Below are positions 1 to 8,530 of a DNA stretch of 64,000 nt, one piece after another. The stretch is from positions 1 to 64,000 of the forward strand of contig NZ_JADPKR010000020.1 in assembly GCF_023074055.1 (NCBI RefSeq), written 5' to 3'. The notes below the pieces were generated by a model. The model made no database searches. It was not told where the DNA came from and worked only from the letters and a program-made list of their open reading frames with translations. This stretch comes from Bradyrhizobium sp. 141. GTDB taxonomy: Bacteria; Pseudomonadota; Alphaproteobacteria; Rhizobiales; Xanthobacteraceae. A program made the position numbers and the translations under genes. How positions within the stretch are numbered: position 1 is the stretch's first letter; the number at the start of each line of letters is the position of its first letter.

Positions 1-166
1 GTTTGAGGGACGACCGCCTTCCAACCAACAGGCCGCTCGCGAGCGCGCTTCCAAATCGCGCCGTAGCGAGCGGGCGGCCGGCCCGTTACCCCATCTACGT
101 CGCCGTCTTAGCAGAGACAGATTTCGATCCTATATAAGCGGGACCATTGACCTCGCGGATCATCCC

Positions 167-571
167 ATGGCCCCCGTCTCCATTCTTCTCAACATCCTCT
201 GGATCTTCATCGGCGGCGCCTGGATGGCGTTCGGCTGGCTGATTGCTGCGATCATCATGGCCGTCACCATCATCGGCCTGCCCTGGGCGCGGGCGGCGTT
301 CAACATCGCCGTTTACACGCTGCTGCCGTTCGGCTCGCGGGCGGTCAGCCGCTACGATGTCACCGGGATGAGCGATATCGGCACCGGTCCGCTCGGGGTG
401 ATCGGCAACATCATCTGGTTCGTGCTGGCCGGCTGGTGGCTGGCACTCGGCCATCTCGTGACGGCGGTGGTGCTTGCCGTGACCATCATCGGCATTCCCT
501 TTGCCTGGGCGCATCTGAAGCTCGCCGGCATCGCGCTCTGGCCGATCGGCAAGGTGATCGTGCCGGCTTGA
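167..571 (+). CDS. YccF domain-containing inner membrane protein
   Basis: A 134-residue, strongly hydrophobic protein that reads as YccF/DUF307 family. The sequence shows an internal duplication. The half starting NILWIFIGGAW (about residues 8-55) is repeated as NIIWFVLAGWW (about residues 85-130), and each half carries the pattern AVTIIG-(L/I)-P. This two-unit architecture and length fit YccF proteins, which are inner-membrane proteins of unknown function. The start is the first ATG. Its ribosome-binding site is weak, so the start is not certain. It is followed after about 95 bases by a VOC-family gene that has its own strong ribosome-binding site, so the two need not be functionally linked. 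Confidence 0.85.
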   Translation: MAPVSILLNILWIFIGGAWMAFGWLIAAIIMAVTIIGLPWARAAFNIAVYTLLPFGSRAVSRYDVTGMSDIGTGPLGVIGNIIWFVLAGWWLALGHLVTAVVLAVTIIGIPFAWAHLKLAGIALWPIGKVIVPA

Positions 572-665
572 GGCGCGGGCGGACCGCGCGAGCGCCGCTT
601 TTGGCCCGAGGTTGGCTGAAGGACACGATGCCCTCAACTCCTATCGACTTAAAAAGGAGCGAAGG

Positions 666-1070
666 ATGCTAGGGAAAGCGAAGGTGGCCACCCGTCTTCC
701 AGCCAAGGATCTGGACCGGGCGCGGGCGTTCTATTCCGAGAAACTCGGGCTCGACCCGGTCGAACAGCGCGACGGCGGACTGCGCTACGTCTGTGCAAGC
801 GGCGAGTTTGCAATATTCATCTCGGCCGGCACGCAATCCGGCACGCACACGCAGATGGGCTGGGAAGTCGAGGACATCGAGGCAACGGTGCGGGAGCTTC
901 GCGCGCGCGGAGTCAAGTTCGAGGAATACGACCTGCCCGGGCTGAAGACCGTGAACGGGATCGCCGAGATAGCCGGGAATTACACAAGCAAGGGCGTCGG
1001 TGAGAGAGGCGCATGGTTCCGCGACAGCGAAGGCAACCTTCTTGGAATCGGGCAGCCTGTTCGAGCCTGA
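666..1070 (+). CDS. VOC family protein (glyoxalase/bleomycin-resistance fold)
   Basis: A 134-residue single-domain vicinal-oxygen-chelate protein. The N-terminal half has the typical opening (VATRLPAKDLDRARAFYSEK) with the F-Y-x-x-x-L-G-L pattern. The C-terminal half ends with RDSEGNLLGIGQP, equivalent to the usual D-P-(D/E)-G-N-x-L strand. The ATG was chosen because an AAAAAGGAG sequence lies just upstream. An upstream in-frame extension lacks this signal. Members include lactoylglutathione lyases, dioxygenases and antibiotic-binding proteins. Nothing here fixes the substrate, so only the fold is called. A palindromic repeat begins a few bases after the stop. Confidence 0.85.
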   Translation: MLGKAKVATRLPAKDLDRARAFYSEKLGLDPVEQRDGGLRYVCASGEFAIFISAGTQSGTHTQMGWEVEDIEATVRELRARGVKFEEYDLPGLKTVNGIAEIAGNYTSKGVGERGAWFRDSEGNLLGIGQPVRA

Positions 1071-1075
1071 CAGCT

Positions 1076-1165
1076 CGTAGGATGGGTAGAGCGCCAGCGA
1101 AACCCATCAGCCCGTCCGCCGATAACGAAGCAGATGGGTTTCGCAAGGGCTCAACCCATCCTACG
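1076..1165. repeat. Palindromic intergenic repeat, family B copy 1
   Basis: Imperfect inverted repeat of about 90 bases. The left end, GTAGGATGGGTAGAGCG, and the right end, CAACCCATCCTAC, pair. The inner CGAAACCCATCA pairs with GATGGGTTTCG. A second copy lies at 2376-2465, so the two copies bracket the oxidoreductase gene. No coding content. Confidence 0.85.
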
Positions 1166-1193
1166 CGCTGCGTACATCAATGGGCATGGTCCC

Positions 1194-2111
1194 TCAGGGA
1201 CGAACGCGAATGATTGTATTCCCCTTGCGTCGCCCGGTCGGGTTTAAGGCGGCGACCGCATCGTCGAAGATCGAGACGTTGCCGATGTTCGTCCGCAGTC
1301 GTCCGTCCCGCACCCGCTGGACGATCTCACTCAATTGGGCACGATCGGCCTCGACGACAAAGTCGACCGCCAGGCCGTCGGAGGGGCGCGCCTCTGCGGG
1401 CCCGACGATGGTGACCAGTGTTCCTCCGGCCCGAATCAGTTCTGCGGACCGCTTCTGGATGTCGCCGCCGATGACATCGAACACCAGGTCGACTTTGCCG
1501 ATGTCTTCCAGGGCGTCGTTGTCGAGGTCGACGAACTCCTTCGCGCCGAAGCCGAGCACTGTCTGACGGTCGGCGGCGCGTCCGGAGCCGATGACGTGGG
1601 CGCCGGCCCCTCGCGCGAGTTGCGTCACCATGGAACCGACGGCGCCGGCCGCGCCGTGTGCAAGGACGCTCTGCCCCGCCTGAAGACGACCGTGCTGGAA
1701 CAGCCCTTGCCATGCGGTTAGGCCCGAGACCGGCAAGCTCGCGCCCTCCGTGAAGTCGACGTCACCCGGGAGCGGCGCCAGGTTGCGTGCCTCGATCGCC
1801 ACATATTCGGCGAGCGTGCCGTCGCGATACCAGTCCGCGAGGCCAAACACCCGCTGTCCTACCGACAACCCCGTAGTGCCATATCCGAGAGCGGTGACCA
1901 CTCCAGCCAACTCGTGCCCAGGGATCGACGGTGTTCGGTCACGCTCGATGCGATCGGTCCAGGTCGAGGGCCACGTCAGCTCGGTCGGAACAAATCCCGA
2001 CGCATGAACCCGAACAACGACGTCGTTTATCGATGCCTGCGGCTCGGGCCGGTCCACCAGTTTCATCCCCGCCGTTCCCGCGGCCCGTTCCGTTACAACG
2101 ATCGCCTTCAT
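1194..2111 (-). CDS. NADP-dependent quinone oxidoreductase-like protein (MDR, zinc-free type)
   Basis: A 305-residue medium-chain dehydrogenase/reductase. The N-terminal GroES-like domain starts MKAIVVTERAAG and contains the substrate-domain pattern PGHELAGVV. The nucleotide-binding motif AHGAAGAVGSMVTQLA lies near the middle, followed by a Rossmann half. The structural-zinc cysteines of classical alcohol dehydrogenases are not seen, which points to the quinone oxidoreductase branch that reduces quinones or enones with NAD(P)H. The ATG was chosen because GAGGAG lies just upstream. The frame is open another 66 codons, but that part does not look like protein. Repeated GTACCA-type sites upstream (2275-2348) could be a regulator's operator. 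Confidence 0.85.
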   Translation of the reverse strand: MKAIVVTERAAGTAGMKLVDRPEPQASINDVVVRVHASGFVPTELTWPSTWTDRIERDRTPSIPGHELAGVVTALGYGTTGLSVGQRVFGLADWYRDGTLAEYVAIEARNLAPLPGDVDFTEGASLPVSGLTAWQGLFQHGRLQAGQSVLAHGAAGAVGSMVTQLARGAGAHVIGSGRAADRQTVLGFGAKEFVDLDNDALEDIGKVDLVFDVIGGDIQKRSAELIRAGGTLVTIVGPAEARPSDGLAVDFVVEADRAQLSEIVQRVRDGRLRTNIGNVSIFDDAVAALNPTGRRKGNTIIRVRP

Positions 2112-2274
2112 GGGATTATCTCCTCGGTTATTGTCTCTTGGTGCAACTGTTGCAGGTAGCGTGAACGCGCCGGCTATCCACAAAATGCCTGACAGTGTGG
2201 AAGTGTCTGCGATCTGCGCTGTCTGCATTGACCGGGGCTCCCACCGAGACTGTCGATCGGGATCGCTTCGGTCG

Positions 2275-2348
2275 TGGTACTGGCAGGTAGATGCGTTGCG
2301 CCTGGTCATGAAACCAGTACCAAGATTGCAAATTCTGGCTGTACCAAG
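2275..2348. promoter_or_regulatory. Candidate operator cluster upstream of the oxidoreductase gene
   Basis: TGGTACTGG at 2275-2283 is the exact inverse of CCAGTACCA at 2314-2322. A third, direct copy, CTGTACCAAG, sits at 2339-2348 beside CAGTACCAAG at 2315-2324, a 24-base period. Such spaced half-sites are typical of HxlR/TetR/MarR-type regulators of quinone reductase genes, but no regulator gene is adjacent. The regulatory role is inferred only. Confidence 0.35.
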
Positions 2349-2375
2349 CGCATTGAGACGGCGAACTGATTGAGC

Positions 2376-2465
2376 TCCTAGGATGGGTAGAGCGCAGCGA
2401 AACCCATCAACCGTCCGTCGACGACGCGGTATGATGGATTTCGCAAGGGCTCAACCGATCCTACG
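2376..2465. repeat. Palindromic intergenic repeat, family B copy 2
   Basis: Same element as at 1076-1165, in the same orientation, with the shared blocks GGATGGGTAGAGCGC, CGAAACCCATCA and TTTCGCAAGGGCTCAAC. The right arm has diverged (ACCGATCC instead of ACCCATCC), so the outer stem is imperfect. Confidence 0.85.
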
Positions 2466-2611
2466 CGCTCTGCGTTGCAATCAGCCGCCCTCAGTCGGCG
2501 CTGCCCGCACAAGGTTTCGCGTTGCCCGAGGGGCAACATACGCCATAGGCAGGTCAATCACGGGTTTCGAAAATATTCTGATTGACCGAATTGGTTGTTT
2601 CGGGTAAACCG

Positions 2612-3009
2612 CAAGGCATTCCGGCCCGTCAGAGGGACGTTTCGCGATCGTCACGATACGTAGGCCGGGATGCGATGGACGCGGTAGCGCCGGCGCGTGA
2701 CGGGATGGCAGGGCGGGCGAGGCTCGTGAGCCATCGCGATCCGCGGCACGACACGGCGCGGTCACAGCGTTTTCTTTCGGCTTTGGGGGCGAGCACGCGC
2801 GAGCTTCCGAAGGTTTGGGAGGGGACGTCCGCGGACGGCAAAAGCGTGTGGTCCTGACGCCCGGGGTCTGTGCGTCAAGGCTTGCGGTGATGAAGCGGCC
2901 CGACCGGGCGCGCGCATCGATCATCCGCAAGGCGACGGGGGCAATAGTGCATCGCTCCCCGGGGAGAGCACGCCATAAGCCGTAAAACCATTGCGCAGGG
3001 AAGGCCGGG
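2612..3009. repeat. Large dispersed repeat, family J copy 1 (about 400 bases)
   Basis: This stretch matches 63603-63998 along nearly its whole length in the same orientation. Shared anchors in order are TTCGCGATCGTCACGA, GTGTGGTCCTGACGCC, GCGGTGATG, GGCCCGACCGGG, GACGGGGGCAATAGTGCA and GCGCAGGGAAGGCCGGG. Small frames exist but none is conserved between the copies, so I treat it as non-coding. I recall similar sequence being widespread in Bradyrhizobium genomes. Together with its flanks it fills the long gap between the oxidoreductase gene and ppc. Confidence 0.8.
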
Positions 3010-3190
3010 ATGTCCCGGCGTCACCTGTGGTCACCCCGCGTGCGTCTTCCGCGTGCGGACCCTGGGTGCCAGCCGGCGCCCGGCCTTCCCTGCGCCCTTT
3101 GTTTGGAGAGAGGGCGAACGGACAGCAAAGCTCGGGCGGAGCACGCCGCGAGACCGCGAAGGCATGTTTGCAAAGACAAGCGAGAGAGCG

Positions 3191-3335
3191 CGTGCCCCGG
3201 ACGCAGCGCAGCGCGCCGCGTTCGCGACGTGGTGCGCTGCAGAGCCGGGGCCCAGACTGCGGCAGCGTGCGTGTGGCTCCTGGGTCCCGGCTCTGCGCCG
3301 CAACGCTTGAGGCGTTGCAGCGCGTCCGGGACACG
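3191..3335. repeat. Palindromic intergenic repeat, family G copy 1
   Basis: Inverted repeat. GTGCCCCGGACGCAGCGC on the left pairs with GCAGCGCGTCCGGGACAC on the right, and GCAGAGCCGGGGCCCA pairs with TGGGTCCCGGCTCTGC inside. The same element recurs at 22389-22522. It lies about 110 bases upstream of ppc, so it may sit in the ppc leader. Confidence 0.8.
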
Positions 3336-3443
3336 AGCGGCGGCAGTGTGCGGCGCTCCCAAGTTCATCTTGCGCTGCGGTAGAAAAATATCGCACACTC
3401 CTTCGGACCGGGGCCCAAGGGTGCTCTTGAAGAGGAGCGAGCC

Positions 3444-6242
3444 ATGTCCCTCCAGACCATTCCATCCGACGCCGCTGAGCACCGCGCCAACCGCCCTGAG
3501 GACGTCCAGGCCACGGAAGCGGAGGCGCGGCTGCGGGACGACATCCGCCTGCTCGGCCGCATCCTCGGCGACACCGTGCGCGACCAGGAGGGCGCTGACG
3601 TGTTCGACCTCGTCGAGCGCATCCGCCAGACCTCGATCCGATTCCACCGCGACGAGGACCGGCTCGCCCGCCGCGAGCTCGAGCAGATCCTGGACGGCAT
3701 GCCGATCCCGGATACCCTGCGGATCGTGCGCGCCTTCAGCTATTTCTCGCACCTTGCCAACATCGCTGAGGACCACAACAACATCCGTCAGATGCGCGCA
3801 CGTAGCGCCTCGAGGAGCGGCGGGGCAGGAGTGCTCGCGGGCACGCTGGCGAATGCCAAGGGTGCGGGCGTGAGCGCGGCGGAATTGCGGAAGTTCTTCA
3901 AGGATGCTCTCGTCAGTCCCGTGCTGACCGCGCACCCGACCGAAGTCCGCCGCAAGAGCACGATGGACCGCGAGATGGAGGTCGCCGCGCTGCTGGATCG
4001 GCGCGAGCGCGTCGCGCTCACGCCGGAGGAGGCTGAGGCCAGCGACGAGCAGCTTCGCCGCGAGGTGCTGACGCTGTGGCAGACCAATCTGCTCCGCCGG
4101 ACCAAGCTCACGGTGCTCGACGAAGTCGCCAACGGCCTGTCGTTCTACGACTACACCTTCCTGCGCGAGGTGCCGCGCCTGGTCAACGCACTGGAAGACC
4201 GGCTGGAGGAGGGTGGCGAGCAGGCCGCCGGCGAGCTCGCCTCGTTCCTGCGCATGGGCAGCTGGATCGGCGGCGACCGCGACGGCAATCCCTTCGTCAC
4301 CGCCGACGTCATGCGCGGCACGCTGCGGCTGCAGTCGAGCCGGGTGATGCAGTTCTATCTCAACGAGCTGCACGTGCTCGGCTCGGAATTGTCGATCGCG
4401 GCGCATCTCGCCGACGTCTCCGAGGAGCTGCGTAACCTGGCGGAGCGCTCGCCGGATACATCACCGCACCGGAGCGGCGAGCCCTATCGTCTGGCCGTGT
4501 CAGGCATCTATGCGCGCCTGACCGCGACGGCCGAAAAGCTCGAGGTCGAGATCACGCGCCGGCCGGTCGGCAAAGGCAAGCCCTACGAGAGCGTCAGGGA
4601 GCTGCAGGCCGATCTCGACGTGCTGCACCGCTCGCTGATCTCCAACAACGCCCGCGTCATCGCCCGCGGCCGGCTGCGGCTGCTCCGCCGCGCGGTCGAC
4701 TGCTTCGGCTTCCATCTGGCGCGGCTCGACATCCGCCAAAACTCGGCGGTGCACGAACGCACCATCGCCGAGTTGATGGATGCCGCCAACCCCGGCATGT
4801 CCTATCTCGCGCTCGGCGAGGATGCCCGCATTTCGCTGCTCACCAACGAATTGCGCTCGACGCGCGCACTAGTCTCGCCCTTCGTCAAATACAGCGACGA
4901 GACCATGGGCGAGCTCAACGTGTTCCATGCCGCCGCGGAAGCGCATGCGAAGTTCGGCTCGGACGCCATTCCCCAATGCATCATCTCGATGTGCAAGGGC
5001 ATGTCCGACATGCTCGAGGTCGCGGTGCTCTTGAAGGAGGTCGGCCTCGTCCATCCCTCCGGGCGCAGCGCCATCAACATCGTGCCGCTGTTCGAGACCA
5101 TCGAGGATTTGCAGGCCTCCTCCGGCATCATGGACCGCATGCTGTCGCTGCACGATTACCGCCGCCTCGTCGACAGCCGCGGCAGCGTGCAGGAGGTCAT
5201 GCTCGGCTATTCCGACAGCAACAAGGATGGCGGTTTCGTCACCTCGGGCTGGGAGCTCTACAAGGCCGAGATCGGCCTCGTCGAGGTGTTCGAGCGTCAC
5301 GGCGTGCGGCTGCGTCTTTTTCACGGCCGCGGCGGCTCGGTCGGCCGCGGCGGCGGCCCGAGCTATGACGCCATCATCGCCCAGCCCGGCGGCGCGGTGA
5401 ACGGTCAGATCCGGATCACCGAGCAAGGCGAAATCATCTCGTCGAAATATTCCAACGCCGAGGTCGGCCGCAACAATCTGGAGATCCTCGCGGCCGCGAC
5501 GCTGGAGGCGAGCCTGCTCAATCCGCGCCAGAGCGCGCCGCGCCGCGAATATCTGACCGCGATGGACGAATTGTCGAACCTCGCCTTCAAGGCCTATCGC
5601 GGCCTCGTCTACGAGACCGACGGCTTCGTCGATTATTTCTGGTCATCGACCGTGATCAACGAGATCGCAACGCTCAACATCGGCAGCCGCCCGGCCTCGC
5701 GCAAGAAGACCCGCGCGATCGAGGATTTGCGCGCGATTCCCTGGGTGTTCTCCTGGGCGCAATGCCGATTAATGCTGCCGGGCTGGTACGGCTTCGGTAG
5801 CGCGGTCGAGCAGTGGATCGCGGATCATCCCGACAAGGGCATGCCGTTCCTGAAAGAGCTCTACCAGGAATGGCCGTTCTTCCGCATGCTGCTGTCGAAC
5901 ATGGACATGGTGCTGGCGAAAAGCTCGATCGCGATCGCCTCGCGCTATGCCGAGCTCGTGCCGGACGAAGCCCTGCGCGAAAAGATCTTCGGCCGCATCC
6001 GCCGCGAATGGCATTCCTGCATCGAGACGCTGCTCGACATCATGGGCCAGGACCGGCTGCTGCAGGGCAATCCGCTGCTGGAGCGATCGGTCCGTCACCG
6101 CTTCCCCTATCTCGATCCGCTCAACCATGTGCAGGTCGAGCTCTTGAAGGAGCACCGCGCCCAGAACCCGGACGAGCAGGTGCTGCGCGGGATTCAGCTG
6201 ACGATCAACGGCATCTCGGCGGGGTTGCGGAATACGGGGTAA
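3444..6242 (+). CDS. ppc: Phosphoenolpyruvate carboxylase
   Basis: A 932-residue cytosolic enzyme that carboxylates phosphoenolpyruvate with bicarbonate to oxaloacetate, refilling the TCA cycle. All family landmarks are visible: the catalytic-histidine motif [12 protein letters not shown] (His164), the bicarbonate/PEP site [10 protein letters not shown] (about residue 275), [10 protein letters not shown] (about 587-596), the glycine-rich loop [12 protein letters not shown] (about 629-640), [10 protein letters not shown], and the C-terminal tail ending NTG that binds allosteric effectors. The length is normal for the family. The start is the ATG preceded by GAGGAGCG. No partner gene is adjacent. 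Repeat elements lie both upstream and directly downstream. Confidence 0.97.
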   Translation: MSLQTIPSDAAEHRANRPEDVQATEAEARLRDDIRLLGRILGDTVRDQEGADVFDLVERIRQTSIRFHRDEDRLARRELEQILDGMPIPDTLRIVRAFSYFSHLANIAEDHNNIRQMRARSASRSGGAGVLAGTLANAKGAGVSAAELRKFFKDALVSPVLTAHPTEVRRKSTMDREMEVAALLDRRERVALTPEEAEASDEQLRREVLTLWQTNLLRRTKLTVLDEVANGLSFYDYTFLREVPRLVNALEDRLEEGGEQAAGELASFLRMGSWIGGDRDGNPFVTADVMRGTLRLQSSRVMQFYLNELHVLGSELSIAAHLADVSEELRNLAERSPDTSPHRSGEPYRLAVSGIYARLTATAEKLEVEITRRPVGKGKPYESVRELQADLDVLHRSLISNNARVIARGRLRLLRRAVDCFGFHLARLDIRQNSAVHERTIAELMDAANPGMSYLALGEDARISLLTNELRSTRALVSPFVKYSDETMGELNVFHAAAEAHAKFGSDAIPQCIISMCKGMSDMLEVAVLLKEVGLVHPSGRSAINIVPLFETIEDLQASSGIMDRMLSLHDYRRLVDSRGSVQEVMLGYSDSNKDGGFVTSGWELYKAEIGLVEVFERHGVRLRLFHGRGGSVGRGGGPSYDAIIAQPGGAVNGQIRITEQGEIISSKYSNAEVGRNNLEILAAATLEASLLNPRQSAPRREYLTAMDELSNLAFKAYRGLVYETDGFVDYFWSSTVINEIATLNIGSRPASRKKTRAIEDLRAIPWVFSWAQCRLMLPGWYGFGSAVEQWIADHPDKGMPFLKELYQEWPFFRMLLSNMDMVLAKSSIAIASRYAELVPDEALREKIFGRIRREWHSCIETLLDIMGQDRLLQGNPLLERSVRHRFPYLDPLNHVQVELLKEHRAQNPDEQVLRGIQLTINGISAGLRNTG

Positions 6243-6257
6243 CGGTACTCTCTCCTT

Positions 6258-6342
6258 CGTCATGGCCGGGCTTGCCCCGGCCATCCACGCCTTCTGCAAT
6301 TGCGGTCAGGCGTGGATGCCCGGGGCAAGCCCGGGCATGACG
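6258..6342. repeat. Palindromic intergenic repeat, family C
   Basis: Nearly perfect inverted repeat. CGTCATGGCCGGGCTTGCC pairs with GGCAAGCCCGGGCATGACG, and ATCCACGCC pairs with GGCGTGGAT, around a short loop. It lies between the convergent ends of ppc and the SMP-30-like gene, so the transcript could fold into a terminator-like hairpin. Confidence 0.8.
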
Positions 6343-6362
6343 TGGAGAGGGCTGTGTACGCA

Positions 6363-7481
6363 TCAACAGAAATGCGCGCCTTGCGTCTCCACATAGACCG
6401 CATAGAGCGACTGGCTCGCGGTCATGAACAGGCGGTTGCGCTTCTTGCCGCCGAAGCAGACATTGGCGCAGGTCTCAGGCAACAGGATCTGCCCGATGCG
6501 GGCGCCGTCGTTCGGCGCGAATACCTGCACGCCGTCATAGCCGGGTCCGACCCAGCCGGCGCCGACCCAGATGTTGCCCTCGGTGTCGACGCGGAGGCCA
6601 TCGGGGAAGCCCGACTTGCCCTCGAGCTTCATGTCGATCAGCTTCTTCGGATTGGACAGCTTGGCACCGTCGATGTCGTAGGACCACACCACGTTCTCGG
6701 CCTGCGGATAATGCGTGATGCCGGTGTCGCAGACATAGAGCTTCTTGTAGTCGTGGCTGAAGGCGATGCCGTTGGGCTTGAATGGCTCGTCCGCGACTTT
6801 CGTGACCTGTCCGGACTGAGTGTCGAGGCGATAGACCGCTTCCTTCTGGTGCGGCTGCAGCGAACCGGTATTGGCGAGCTTGCCCTCATAGATGCTGATC
6901 GCGCCATAGCCGGGATCGGTGAACCAGATCGCCTTGTCGTTGGGGTGCATCACCATGTCGTTCGGGCCGTTCAGCGGCTTGCCATTGGCCTGCTCGGCCA
7001 GAGTCGTGATCGAGCCGTCATGCTCGTAGCGGACAAGGCGCGTGCGCTCGGCGCTGAGCTGGCGTCCCTCGGTGTCGAACGAATTGCCGTTGGCCTCATT
7101 CGACGGCTTGTGGAACTGCTCGGAGATGTGGCCGTCATCGTCGAGATAACGAAGCTGCCGGTTGGCCGGGATGTCGCTCCAGACGAGATATTGCCCCTGC
7201 GCATTCCACGCCGGTCCTTCCGCCCACAGGCAGCCGGTGTAGAGCCGCTTGATCGCGGTGTTGCCGACCTTGGCCTTAAAGCGCTTGGGGTCGATGGCGA
7301 TGATGTCGGGGTCGGGATAGCGCTGCGGCTCGGCATTGGCACCGAAGTCGCGGGTGTCGGCTCGCGAGGCGAGCAGGGCCGATGCCGCGACGGTTGCCGC
7401 GCCCTTGAGGAGCATACGGCGGCCGAGACCGCCACGCTCGCTTGCAGTGGTGTCGTCGGAGTTGGTCAGTATTCTTGTCAT
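6363..7481 (-). CDS. SMP-30/gluconolactonase/LRE family protein, Tat-exported
   Basis: A 372-residue beta-propeller protein of the SMP-30/gluconolactonase family, whose members are calcium-dependent lactonases. The N-terminus carries a twin-arginine signal: GRRMLLKG followed by a hydrophobic alanine-rich stretch. Tat export to the periplasm is therefore likely. Family segments are visible, including TGCLWAEGPAW, FTDPGYG, KPNGIAFS and GFPDGLRVDTEGNIWVG, the last being the usual metal-site region. The ATG was chosen because TGGGAGGAAACC lies directly upstream. The lactone substrate cannot be told from sequence. A separate SDR/thiolase group lies upstream on the same strand after a gap of about 130 bases. 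Confidence 0.87.
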   Translation of the reverse strand: MTRILTNSDDTTASERGGLGRRMLLKGAATVAASALLASRADTRDFGANAEPQRYPDPDIIAIDPKRFKAKVGNTAIKRLYTGCLWAEGPAWNAQGQYLVWSDIPANRQLRYLDDDGHISEQFHKPSNEANGNSFDTEGRQLSAERTRLVRYEHDGSITTLAEQANGKPLNGPNDMVMHPNDKAIWFTDPGYGAISIYEGKLANTGSLQPHQKEAVYRLDTQSGQVTKVADEPFKPNGIAFSHDYKKLYVCDTGITHYPQAENVVWSYDIDGAKLSNPKKLIDMKLEGKSGFPDGLRVDTEGNIWVGAGWVGPGYDGVQVFAPNDGARIGQILLPETCANVCFGGKKRNRLFMTASQSLYAVYVETQGAHFC

Positions 7482-7610
7482 GGTTTCCTCCCAAAGTTTC
7501 GTTGGGAGGGCACCATTCGCCCGCATTCGGGCGGAAAGCGGAGCGATCTCTGGCCGATACAACCAGAGATCGCAGGGCAGGGATGCCGGAAATGCGGCTG
7601 GACGGGATCC

Positions 7611-8525
7611 TTACACGGGATCCCAGGTGAAGATGTCGGCCGAGCGGTCGAGCTTGTAGAACGAGCCCTTCAGCGCCGGCATGCCGTGTTCCGCGATCGA
7701 CTGCGGCGTCCAGCCTTCGGCCCGCTGCACCGAGCGGATCGGACGGTTTTGGCTGAACAGGAAGATCTCGTTCATGCGCACGCCAAAAATCTGGCCGGTG
7801 ACGTCCTTGGCGGAATCGGAGATCAGATAGCCGCAGAGCGGGGCGATCTTCTCAGGTCCCATCTGCTTGATCTTCTCGACGCGCGCCTTCTCGGCCTCGG
7901 TCTCGGTCGGGATGGTGCCGATCATGCGGGTCCAGGCGAACGGGGAGACGCAGTTGGAGCGGACGTTGAAGCGCCCCATGTCGAGCGCGATCGATTTGGA
8001 GAGCCCGACGATGCCGAGCTTGGCCGCGGCGTAATTGGCTTGTCCGAAATTGCCGATCAGGCCGGAGGTCGAGGTGAAGTGCACGAAGGAGCCGCTCTCC
8101 TGCTCGCGGAAGATGCGCGCGGCGGCGTGGCTGACGTAGAACGAGCCCATCAGATGCACCTTGATGACGGCCTCGAACGCCTCCACGCTCATCTTGTGGA
8201 AGATCATGTCGCGCAAGATGCCGGCGTTGTTCACGACACCGTCGAGCCGGCCGAAATGATCGGTCGCGGTCTTCACGATCTTGCTGGCGGGGATGGCATC
8301 GGCGACCGACTCGAAATTGGCGACCGCAGTGCCGCCACGCTTCTTGATCTCCTCGACCACCTCCTCGGCGGGCGCCGCGTTCGAGCCGGCGCCGTCGGAG
8401 GCCCCGCCGGGATCGTTGACGACGACCTTGGCGCCTTCCGCCGCACAGAGCAGTGCGATTTCGCGCCCGATGCCGCGGCCTGCGCCGGTGACGATGATGA
8501 CCTTGTCTTGCAGTGATTTGCTCAT
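7611..8525 (-). CDS. SDR family NAD(P)-dependent oxidoreductase (3-hydroxyacyl-CoA dehydrogenase-like)
   Basis: A 304-residue short-chain dehydrogenase. The cofactor motif TGAGRGIG lies near residues 13-20, NNAG follows at about residue 100, and the catalytic Tyr-Lys pair is in YAAAK. The conserved GGASDGAG segment resembles the dehydrogenase part of peroxisomal-type multifunctional enzyme 2, which oxidises 3-hydroxyacyl-CoAs. It follows the thiolase-like gene by about 5 bases, and a DUF35 gene lies just upstream of that. The three are surely co-transcribed and probably act on CoA thioesters in a beta-oxidation-like pathway. The start was chosen for the GAGAGG site upstream. Confidence 0.87.
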   Translation of the reverse strand: MSKSLQDKVIIVTGAGRGIGREIALLCAAEGAKVVVNDPGGASDGAGSNAAPAEEVVEEIKKRGGTAVANFESVADAIPASKIVKTATDHFGRLDGVVNNAGILRDMIFHKMSVEAFEAVIKVHLMGSFYVSHAAARIFREQESGSFVHFTSTSGLIGNFGQANYAAAKLGIVGLSKSIALDMGRFNVRSNCVSPFAWTRMIGTIPTETEAEKARVEKIKQMGPEKIAPLCGYLISDSAKDVTGQIFGVRMNEIFLFSQNRPIRSVQRAEGWTPQSIAEHGMPALKGSFYKLDRSADIFTWDPV

Positions 8526-8530
8526 GTGGA

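Noticed and set aside
3010..3440. Several open frames of 80-280 codons before ppc
   Set aside because: They run through repeat DNA, have no motif and differ between repeat copies. They are not genes.
6300..8516. Long plus-strand open frame of more than 700 codons
   Set aside because: It lies antisense to the SMP-30 and SDR genes, whose motifs and ribosome-binding sites are clear. It is rich in Arg/Asp/Gly and has no recognisable motif, as expected of GC-rich shadow frames.
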